A stretch of DNA of 64,000 nt, taken from assembly GCA_025267735.1 (NCBI GenBank), contig CM046309.1, positions 34,757,202 to 34,821,201 on the forward strand, written 5' to 3'. Of this stretch, positions 47,801 through 59,800 are shown piece after piece; the stretch's first letter is position 1, and each line of letters begins with the position of its first letter. The DNA comes from Mactra quadrangularis. Taxonomy: Eukaryota; Mollusca; Bivalvia; Venerida; Mactridae. The notes beneath the pieces were generated by a model. The model saw nothing but the letters and a program-made list of their open reading frames with translations. It searched no databases and was not told the origin of the DNA. The translations under genes were made by a program, and so were the position numbers.

Positions 47801-50800
47801 TCGGAGTTCCTCAAAGTAGCTGAGGTAAATTTTGTTTAACATTTTCATACACACATGTACTGGTACCTGATTTAAAAAGGTTTCTGTGCAAAAGCCTGAG
47901 GCTTGACATTTAAGGTTGTTGTATTGTCCCTGATGACCTATGTCTGGGTTGAAATATTGTCTTGTTGTGACATAAAGCACCAATAAAATGAAATCATAAG
48001 CATAATAATGTTCTTATAAAAGTTCTCATTCCTTCAGTAATAATTACAAAAAAGATATAATTAATAGACTAGTGTAATGCACCATGATGTACCATAGTTT
48101 TTTTATTTATTGTTTTACAATATGTAATCCAGTAAAAGTCCATGTTCTGAGCTGGGATCAAATTCAAGACTTTCTGTGTCATAAGCATACACCCTAACAC
48201 ATAACCATAAAAGCTAGCTTGTAGGCAAGTGAGTACAACTGCTGTATTTTACAACTGCTATCTCTTTATCCGACTTTGTCCTCAAACTCTTGGAACTTTA
48301 GAATGTCTGTGGGACAATCCACACAATTGCCAGTAGGTTATTAATATTGGTTACCAAATGTAACCCGGTAAAAATGATGTTCCAAACATGATTGAATCCA
48401 TGACCTTCTGTGTTATAAGCAGACACTCCATCAGGTTGCTTTGAAGCTAGTTTGTAGGCAAGGAAGTACAAGTGCCATGTTATACCTCTGTTACATATAT
48501 ATTACTATTTATGATGACTATTTTGTAGAATGTTGGTATTGACAAAGGAGATATTCCAGATTTAGCTAAGGTAAGGATTACTTGTTTATAGTTCCTATAG
48601 TAATTACAATGTGTTCAGTTAAGTTGTTGTATAGTAACAATTCAGATAGCTTAATTGATAAACTTATGTTTTTATTTATTTATATAAAGTTGGTATGGTT
48701 TGAATTCTGTTCACTTATATCTCAACACTCAATAATCAGGAAGGAAACTTGTTTTGTATTGACTTTGATTAAGAAGAGTCAATAAAACTTTTTTGTTCAA
48801 TATTACTTTTTAGGACCTTAATGTGGCCCATCTTTAGCCAATCAAATGCCCATGTCAGGATATATGTTTACATAATATTAAGTTGATAATAAATTTTGAT
48901 GTAGGAGAAACTCTTTACGTAGATACTAGATTTAGACCAATGGTTTAAGATTTATTAACATTTAGGGCTGCAACGATTCGATTCGATACATCGAAACTCG
49001 ATTGCAAGGGTGCCGATTCGATTTCGATTCGGGACCCGCGAGTTTCGATTCGATACTGACTTTTAAAAGTGTCTACATAAGTTATAACGATAAAAGCAAA
49101 GGCGCGCCTAAAAGTCAAAGTATACGTTGACAGTGAAACTGGGTTTCACTTTGTTACATTTCTGTTAAATTTCCATTACGATTTTATGTAGCATGATTGG
49201 AAACTCTGTTCCAAAAATACATTCTATAGTATATGCCCCGATCCTCCGCCAATTGGGTCGGTGTGATTGAATTTTACCTGTTCTGACAAACTGGAAGATT
49301 TTAGGCTCCGCATGAACAAGCCAAGTTTTGTTGTTAGTTTATTCAAATTTAAATAGTTTTGCATGTACAGTGTATGTTTAACTAATATGTACAATAGTAT
49401 ACCAAGAACTGTATCTTTCTACAATTTATGATCCATGCTGTCTTTACGTTTTAAGTCGATATTACATTAATAATACATTTTCGCGACCTTTACATTCGTA
49501 CCCAATCCATTTCGTACTTGAATAAAGCAAATATTAATTATCAGATTTTCGAGTTTCGTGTTATCCAATTTTAGTAACAATTTTATTTAGTTAATATTAT
49601 TTAGTTTGAAGCTCAAATATATGTATAAATGCATATTTGTAGTAAATTGTATTAATAAAAGAATCGAATCGAAAAAAAAAAATCGAATCGCATCGAATCG
49701 ACTTTCCGGTGAATCGTTGCAGCACTATTAACATTCAAGTGTAAATGCAATTCATTTTCAATTAAAATTTAAACTATGCATATAATTTTACAGTTAAACT
49801 AAACCTTCCAAGTTATTAGAATATTTTTTTTTCATACATCAATACCATTAATATCCATGATACTGAACTAATCCTTAGTTTTAGATTTTGGAACCTATAT
49901 AAATATAATCTGACTGATGAAATTCAGAAATTGTTTGACTTTGATTTGAAAAATAATCAACTTAACACCCATTTCAACACAGTTTATATACACAACTCAA
50001 CTTATAGCCCCCAATTTTGGTTGTTTTGAAATGGCTGGTTGTATGAACACTATGTTTATAAAATTGAAATATGATCCATGTTTCATGCACATCAACATAT
50101 TGTGACTTGTTAGTGACTGTTTTTCTTTAATAAGCTTTGCATATTGTGATGTCATTATTTCATTTATTTCCTGTGTAGTAAGTAGGCTATTGTTGTCTGT
50201 TATATATATGATAGATACATGTACATGTGTCTACATTGTTATTGTAGTTATAATTACATACTTAGTATTTATGAACTATATTTAGTGATAATTCTGAAGC
50301 AGAATTGCAGGGCGCTACACCTTGTCTCATTCTTGCTCCTCACAATACAGAAATGGGTATTATGGGACATCAGCCTTTTGATGGGCACTGTCCCTTTTCT
50401 GCTTCTCCAGATGTAGATTACTTACTATAGTTACTTAGAGTCATCAACCCATTTGATGCTCTACGTCCCTTTTTTGTGCCTTCTGGCCCTTTTATGAGTT
50501 CTAAAATAATTACTATTGTATTATTATCCTCGAGAGTTCAAGAATAGTCACTACTACATTACTATCTTCAATGTTCTGTAATTGATGTGGTCACTTATTT
50601 TATTGCATGATATATACATACATTAGGAAACTATCATTCAATCTTTATTATAATGTATTCAAGGAAAGATCCAGAAATATTTACCTTTGGAGAGTCTATT
50701 TTTTTCTGAGAATTTTTTGCTTAGAATTATTCTTAGGAGGGGTCTGATTTCTACAAAACAGATTTTTTGGGGTAGGGTTGGGTTATAGATAGCATCAAAA

Positions 50801-53800
50801 ATGAAGAAATGTTTGCGTGATTGTTCTTCTAAATTAATGGTTGTCAAAGACAACATGTAAATTTTAACAGAGTTCAAACTCCCTGACCAACCCTGCCCCA
50901 CCCCATCACTGGATCTACCTTTGATACTGTAGTGGTTTCATTTTACTGTAGTGTTTTTATGAGATCATTTATTTTTTAAATTCATTTCATTTTGATTATT
51001 GTACTGCTTTTTCAGTTTTATTTTTTACTTTATTTTTCCCTTTTTCCCTTCCCAGGGTCTTGTAGGCAAATCAGAACATGTAAGTGTTGACTTGTATTGA
51101 TTATATTTGTCAACATGGCATACTGTTTATTTGTTGGTATTTTCTCTACGATCTTTAAAAAAACTACAACAAATCTCACAGCTAATATCAAAACTTGCGC
51201 TTTTTTATGTTCCATGTTCTATATTGTTGAAAAATTGAATATTTCATATAATGTTCTGCTATCATTAAATATAAATATAAAATGCTACATTTTTTCTAGT
51301 TAGAGTTATTTCCCTTAGTATTATATTCTAGAGTATTCTCTACTTATTATGTATAAATGAAGTATTAACAAATAAATTAGTATTTCATGTGTTTTAGCAA
51401 TGTTACTTCTCTGCATTTTGTATCATTAACTGCATTATTTAACTGTATTAAGCCTAGTCATATGTAAAGATACAATATGAGTTATTATAGTGCTTGAATA
51501 GAAATAAAAATATATTTACTACTACTCTTATTGTTGAAGCAGACCATTTTGTTTGCTCAGTTTCCCAGTGTGTCTGACTGTTGACCTCTTGATTAGCTAA
51601 GTTTCAGAGTATGTCTGACTGTTGACCATGAGATTATTGAGTTCATGTCGGGGGCAGGACCTTCATACATTGAAGCTTGAGATCAGTCATAAATGAATTT
51701 CTCAGGTCATTTTCCCTCCTGCCACTGCACCAAGCAGTGTGGCTGTCAAAACTCTGAAATAGTAATGTCCTTTCTTCATGTTGTAGCTTAAAGGTTATGT
51801 CTAGAGATCTAATCCTATCCATGGTCAGTGAGCAGGTAGACTTATCTTTGCTATATGTCTTAAAATTTATCTCTAATATAGATGTAATTGAAAAATTGTC
51901 ACAGAGCAACATAGAAACAAAATCAAGAGTATCATTATAAGCATTTCATAATCCAACAACAATAATTACTGTAGTGGCTCAATTAATATCAAAATATCTA
52001 CAAACTTTCTTGCATGAAATAATTAGTTATATACATATTAATTAGATCATATTTGTGCGTGTGTAGTTAATTATTCACCCATTAACAAAACACTGACTGT
52101 CTTAAGTCGAACTTAATTAGAGATATGAATCGGTTAAAGGGTCAGATCTTACACAGTTTGGAACTATTGTTTTGCCTAGATCTATTTTCTTTATGTCTGT
52201 AACACAGATTTTCCTCTCTTGACTGTAGCAGAAACTGGTTTTGATGGATTGTCTTTGCTGGTCAAACTAAATTAAAAGTCTGATGATGATATGTCTTCAT
52301 TTACTTGATGAATGATAGAATATCAACACTACAAGTGTAGTGACTGGTCGACTGATCTTTTATATTAGAAAGTCTGCTGGGTTTTTGCTCTTGGTTGAGA
52401 ATTTCCATTGGCAAGAAATTACCTGATTGATTATAGCTGGTTCTGGATTTCTAATGTTGTAGAATAATTGATAAAAAATCACTCACCTAGAAATTTATGT
52501 TTAGCCCTATTATCACAAAAAGTGTATATGTGTTTTAGTCTAACCTAATGGCGGCCCACATGATTGTCTGAGAATAGTGTGTAGAGCGGTAAGATTATTA
52601 TTCAAAAAGATGTTATTTTAATTAAAGGAACCAGATTGAAACTTGTTTACAATCCACAGCTGGTTGTTTTAGACTTCTAATTATACCCCCGCTTCGAAGA
52701 AGAGGGGGGTATACTGTTTTACCCTTGTCCGTGCGTCCGTCTGTTACAAAATTTCCGTCGCAGTTTTCTCAGCAACTATAACATGCAGCAGCCTAATACT
52801 TTGCATATTGCTTCATCTCATAGTCCCATGTGGTGTAAAGCGATTTCATGCTCTTTGCTCATCTACTTCCTGTTTGTCGCATATTTTTAGATTTTTGCGG
52901 GGGTATCACTAGTGAGCATTAGCTCACAGATTTACTTGTTATGAATCAATGAACAACAGTGATTTCAAACCATAGGCACATCACTATCAGTAAGTCAGTG
53001 TGCATACATTGTGGACTTCATTGAAAATAGGTTTACGCCAAATAGTACATTATCCTCAATATATGATAGCATTATTATTATACATTCAAGGAGTTAGTTG
53101 TCTCAATATTTAAATGACTTTATTACACACAACAGTGGTCTCTTCAGTAGTTCAGTTGTTTTCTTCCTTCTTAAGTTTTGTATTTGATTGCTTTTTAGAC
53201 CCTGGGGAGGCCACACCCATAAATATATAAAGTGCCCTCAAAAAGTCCTTGGACAAAATCCTCTTTTTTAAATGGACCTATCATAGTACAACTGTATACC
53301 TATGAATTAAAAGAAATCAAAGATTCAAACTATGTTACATGAATAAGTATAAATTATAGTCAAATTTCTAGCAGTATGTATGCATGCTCAGTTTTTCTCA
53401 AAATTCCATTTGTCTGAGTACTTTTTGAGAGCACTCAAGATCTACTAACCTTAACTTTGCTATATTGTGTGTAAAAATTGACCCCAACCTGACCTTTATG
53501 CAAGAATATTCATTACATTGAATACCAATGTAGTATTAAAGCTCGATTACACCGTGAGGATTATGTATATAGTGTATAAGCATACTCCTATATTTTTACA
53601 ATCACCCCCGTAGAAGAGGCATGGTTCTGATTTTTTTCGTTGGGATATGTGTAGATAATTATTAGATGCAAATGGGAAAGGTCAGGTCGGGGTCAATATT
53701 TACGAACTATACTTTATATAAACATGTTATTTATATCCTATTAAAATACTTCATTACTGTGTCACATATTAGGGATGATCAAAAAGTTGTTTAAATTGAA

Positions 53801-56800
53801 ACCAATGTTTTGAGTTTGACTTATACTTAACATTTTGATCACCCCTTTTATTTCCACGATGCTCAGACTTATATTTTCTTTTCTTTGTAGAGCTTCAATT
53901 TCATTGTTGTAATTACTAACTGCTAATGTAGTTCAATGCTGAATCTTAGATTGTTTAGTTAGTTTTCTTTATGCTTAGCATTAAGTAATTACTGCAATAT
54001 AAAGTTCAATCTTATTAAAATAGATATTACATTTTAAACTGCCTGCCCTTGAAAGTTCAAGTTAACATACCCATGATTGAAAACTATCAAACCATTTAAC
54101 AGTTCTTGATGAGACATTTGTAGAATCACATCTTGACTAGTAATTATATTTTGTATTCACCAGATAGTATTCTATTCCATGATAATTCAATCTCAGCCTG
54201 TTTCCTATTCATCATTGTTGGTAACTATTGCCATGTGACTCAAGTCTCATTACTGCTATGAATATTATTATATATTTGGAAACTCCCATCTAATAGTCAG
54301 TGGGTACCTGTTTGTTTATTCTTGCTTGTGTCTTTTTCTTTCCCTCCGTTACGCCTTTGATAGATAATGCTTGTTATAAAATCTTCAGGGGCCCGTATTA
54401 TCAAGCCTCTTGCAACTGATTTTAGTCATAAATCCTTCTATATTGTATTGTTAAATTGTCATAAGATTTTTGATTTTTCTGCCTAGATGATTTCAGTCTC
54501 CTTTGATCCTCAACAAATAAATTTTACTACTGAGCTGATCAATTCTGTGATTATATTAGTAGAGGTTTTGGTATGTACATATGTGCAGTGTTATGTGACA
54601 AAGATAATGCCAATTCAATTAAAACTTTCATTGCTGAATTTCCACAAAGGTCCAGTCTGTCATCAATTTTTAGACCTATCCATTGTCATTTTATGGGATT
54701 TCAGGATAAAAATTGGACATTGAGCAACCAACAGCATAAAGCCTGGTCAGCCAGCATGTGTTGTGTCAGCTGACCTGGCTCTTGGCTGGTAGCAAAGGCT
54801 TTTCATATTTGGCTGTGGCATTGTAAAACATACAGTTGACAAGCCAACTCAGAAGTGGTCTTATCTTTTAGCTGATCTCAAAATTCCATGGCTGCCCTGA
54901 GGATAGATATAAGTAATAAAATACAGGTCATATAATACAAGGATACTATTTTTATATGTAATATTGTTAAATGATTTCAGTTGATAAAAGAGAAAGGATG
55001 GGTAAATACCTAAATGTATTGATAATCAGAGTGTTAACTTGTTAGACATGTTTTGGCATAATATTGGTAATATTAGTACCATTTGGTGAAAACTGTCAGG
55101 GATAGTCCTGATTATTAAACTCAGAATTTCAAAACCCGGGTCAGTAGTGCAGTTGGTGGCGCACCTGAATTTTGAATCTAGTGTTCCGAAGGGGGTACAG
55201 GTTCAAATCCTACCCGGGAAGGTTATACCCTTCCATGAAAATTTGACAATAATGTCAATTTTCCTCTGTTAATAAGGTATATGGAGAAGTTCCCAGCCTT
55301 GTGGAAGGGTAGGTGAGTACTGGTTATAGACAAGGGTCCAGGAAAGCTAGGTTAGATGTGCTGGATGCCGTTATATGACCTATACAATGTGTTGCTACAG
55401 CCTTAAACACAACAAAATAAATAAATAACTGGAATTTCAGGATTTTGAAAATTTATATAATTAAATGCTTTCCGTTAAAGTATGAAGATTATTTTGTTAT
55501 TCAGAATTATTAGTTTAGTTTAGATATGTTTTGTGCTAAGTATTCCATTGTCTGCAAAAATCATTTGTCTTCTAATTATCCCATTGTCAACTCTAAGTAT
55601 TTCATGGTGTTCTTTGTTTCCACAGTTTGCTAAGTATTTCATTGTCTGCTAAATATTCCATTCTCTGTTGGGTATAGTGTTGTCTGCAATGGGTTCCTTC
55701 ACTGTTTAGTATTTCATTGTCTGCTTTGTATTTCTTCATCTGCTTAGTATTTCATTTCATTGTATGCTAAGTCTCTTGTTTTCTGTTAAGAATTCCAACA
55801 TGTGCTAAATATTCAATCATCTGCTAAGTATTCCAGTAACTGTTGACTATTCTTTTGTCTGCTACAATTATGTAAGCAGTTGTCTTTTGTAATAGTTAAG
55901 TGTTGCAGAAAAATATTTATCAAGATTATTATTGCTCATATTGATCCCTTGGTTATGAATTAAAAGTTAGTTTATATTCATTGTTCTCATGTAAAATAAG
56001 CAAAAGAATTCAAGGGGTGTCTAGACCAAATTGACTCTTTTTAAACTTGCTCTTTTTTTTTAGTTTCAAAATCCTATCTTTTTGTTTTAAATTTTGTTAT
56101 TTAATCAAGTGTCAAATCTTCTTGAACATTTTATTGCATGCACTATATAGATCTACTTCAGGTTCTAATTTTACAAAACTTCCCAAACTTAGGAACTTTC
56201 TCAATTTTTTTTATTAAGTAAAGAAATGTGTTTCATTCAAAATTCCACTGAGATGTAAAATACATTGAGGTAGAGACGTTTTTTGATTTACAAGCTATAG
56301 TGTCATTGATGAGATTGTTCCATGGTTCACATTGAAAGAATTACATCTTAAAATTCTTACTTTAGACTGTTCTCATTTTGAGAAGTTTGTGTAAAATGGA
56401 TCCAGAATAGTTGCAAGTTATATTTGAAAGTATGCTGTTGTAACCTTGTAAATCTTAACCATGAGATATCTTGGATCCTTTGACGTCTTAACCAGTCTTC
56501 GTAAGTCAGAAGCAAGAAACAATAATTAATACGCTCATTTTTTGGCTTATCAATTTCAAATATTATAGAATTGTGTAGAATATTGTTTACCTTTTGAATA
56601 TCATATCATACTTATGCTTATTTTCCATCTCACATTGAACTGCTTATTATATGAAAATGACTTACGATAACTTTTTTTGTAAGAATTTTTGTGAAAAAGA
56701 GCACTGTTTTTTATTCCTTTTTTGGTCATTTGAATACAAAACAATGGAGAAATCTGGATACCTCATATAATAGAACTGAACAGAACATATCATTTATTTT

Positions 56801-59800
56801 ATCATAGTTTACATTGTAAGTACATGTGAACAAATCAGTTACAAATACAACACCCCTGTACCATTATCAATAATCACACATGTATAAATCAACTGTCAAA
56901 TTATAAAAAATATATCCCAAATGTTTTTATTTGATCTCAAAGGTGATGGGATATCTCAGGTTAAACTGTTTTTGTTATCTGTGACATAGGTATGACATAG
57001 TTTTAATATTTATTATATGTTTCTATTTTAGGCTCCAGCAAGTTTATTGGATGCATTAGAAGAACATCTTAAATCATTGGAAGGAAAGAAAGGTGCCACA
57101 ACAGCTGTGGCTCCCCCACCAAAGTAAGTCGTAAATTTGTACTAATATTAGTCTTCCCCTTAAACCACTAGCCTGAAAACTTGTCAGTATTGATTTGGGC
57201 TAGTGAAAATTATTTATTAAGTCAGACAAGTTGACTAGTTTGTTCATTTAATGAACAGGGTTAGTGTTCGAGAAGAGCTTAGGTGACAACTCTTTGTCTT
57301 GGTATGACACACAAGCATATATATAGGGCTTAACTTTATCGGTTTTATATCTTGAAGATTTCGGACTTGAGGCTTACTTGTGCTTTATAATTATTCTTTA
57401 ATACTCAACTACGACATATCACAGGTTTAGCGCAATACAGTCGTAACTCAGTATAAGAAAAGAGTGAGTTAAGTCAGTCTTGCATTAAACCCACGATATC
57501 AACATAAACACTGATTTTTCCTGTGACATTTGCTACAGACAGTGCAGATTAAGTACAGGCCTATGCAGCCACCATCTGGGGTTCTCATTCAGGTCCTCTG
57601 CAGACCCTACACCATAGTTGAGGACTGAAGGATGCCAATTATTCATGTACATCAAAGATACAAATCTTATTACTTCAAATGATAGGCTAAAAAATAGGCT
57701 TAGCAGAAAAGAAATGAGAGCTGATGTGATGATGCTAGCCTTTTGGAAAATGCCCTAAAACTGTTTCTACCATACATTCTCTATTAATGACGTATTTAGT
57801 TACAGGTAGAGCTGTCATTGATTGGGCTCGAAGCCTATCGATATATCGAGATATTAATAACAACGATACACCTATATATATAGATGCATTCACTGCAGTA
57901 CTTGCAGACCATTTATCTTGTCATAATCTCATAATAGATGTATATTTGTCATGAATGTTATACCTCCTGACGACTAGAGCTATTTCCTCAATGGGGATGC
58001 CGTCAATTTTTAAGGCCTATCAGTTAATATCTGAACAGCCATGGGTGCAAGTTTTCTGGCATATGCCTGAATTTCAGGTTTTTCACAACAAATTAGACAA
58101 TGTTTTGCTATTAAATTATGAAGAAAAATGGTTTCAAATTACAGTTTTCAGGTTTTTCAAAATTTTCATCTTTTCCCATGGACAGCGCACCTTAAGACTA
58201 ACTTTTATCTATTTACCTATATAAGCTTTATTATCGATTTTTCAAAATGTTTATCGATTATTGATTGGAAAATAAATATTGACGATACATTGGATCGATG
58301 GAATTGATGACAGCTCTAGTTACAGCTCTAGTCAATGAATATTACTATATATTTTCAGACCATCTGGCTTTAATTCAGCTGTAAACCAGATAGCTGGTAA
58401 TAGTTCTATACAAGTATCAGAGGAAGAGAAACGTAAGATATTAGAGGAAGAAAGTAAACAACTACAACAATTAAAGGTGATTTAGCATTTATTATAAAAC
58501 ATTTCTAACATTAATAATATAGTACTATTTTTATAAACATTTCTACCTTCAATACAATAGTAGTACTATTTAACTTGTTTATATTTATATAATATTTTAC
58601 AGGTTTAATAGAGGTGAAAATAAATATTTTCTAAATTTCATATACATATATTTCATCGGCAGTTATCCCTTAGAATTCATCTTGGTTCATTACGGAGAAG
58701 TCTTTCTGCATTATTATGTTGTATAGAATATTTGAAACTTTGTTGTCATTAATTGACTGATCAATCAGTCTGTCTTCAGCTATGGGATTGTGCCTGTTTA
58801 GGATCTGGATGAATATAAAATATCAGTAAAACTGTATTGTAAATTTACCATAAATCTCCATGCAATTTGAAATGTTGAGAATACTTATAATGGTGGTCAG
58901 GATATGGTTGCTCAAGTTTTTAAAGTCTTTTCTCTTTATCATTTATCTTTTAAAGCTTTGTATTGATACACCTTTAATCTATCCAGCTGTTAGTCTTTTT
59001 ATGCATTTTGCTAAGCTTCAGTCGACATGTATTGTTTTGGTTAGAATTATGTAAAAACTAAGTTAAACATGTTGTCAGCAAAATATGTCCTGTCAGCAGA
59101 ATATACAATCAGCAAAATGTGCTGACAACTAAATATGTCAGCTAAATATACAGGCAGCAAAGCAAAGTATGCTGTTAGCAAAGTTGTCTGGTTGTACAGA
59201 CAAGCAAATTATTTTTAAATTTGGCATATTTCATATCCCATCTTCAATGGTTCATTGCCACATTTTGAAAATTATAAGAGACATCCTTTACTCTTTTTGG
59301 ACTATGAGTTACTCTCAATAAGAATTGTACATGTAATACAATTATCTTCAATTTGATCTTAGTTTTACATTTTTCTTGCCATCTTTTTTACACATTGTTA
59401 TATTTTTGACAATTTCTGTATGTTTTTTATACTTGTTATTACTATTGCAGAAACATTATAGTATGCTTTCTCAATGTATATTTGACAGCCTGCAGTAAAT
59501 GCTTGACATGTGTATTTTTAGTTTTGTTAGTTGCTAACTTACCAAGTTAGAAAATTAAACAAAGACTTAAATCTTGTAGACTTAAAAATTTGTCTTCCAT
59601 ATTGAATGTTTAATGAATTGGGTTGCTATTGATGGGTATGACTTGATTTTGGTAAAATGTTCACAACTGAACTTAAATTAAATATTTCTGCTTCACAATG
59701 TATTTTATAACCTGAGTAGATAATTTTCTGGTATGATTGTCATTTGATTTATTACTAAATCAGTCTATGTTGTAAGAAAAGTAGGTTCTGACTGCCTCAT

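Larger units (their letters stand above)
48571..51055 (+). other. PICALM intron 8
   Basis: Contains the hAT-like element 48963-49727 and a GGATCCAG-like element at about 50659-50923. A long pyrimidine tract (51007-51053) precedes the microexon. Confidence 0.65.
51080..57031 (+). other. PICALM intron 9
   Basis: Contains a degenerate SINE (about 51560-51870), copy 2 of the ATACCCCCGCTTCGAAG repeat (52681), two TIR elements (53231, 53471), a SINE (55136) and a degenerate repeat of TGCTAAGTATTCCATTGTC units (55500-55870). No exon seen. Confidence 0.65.
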
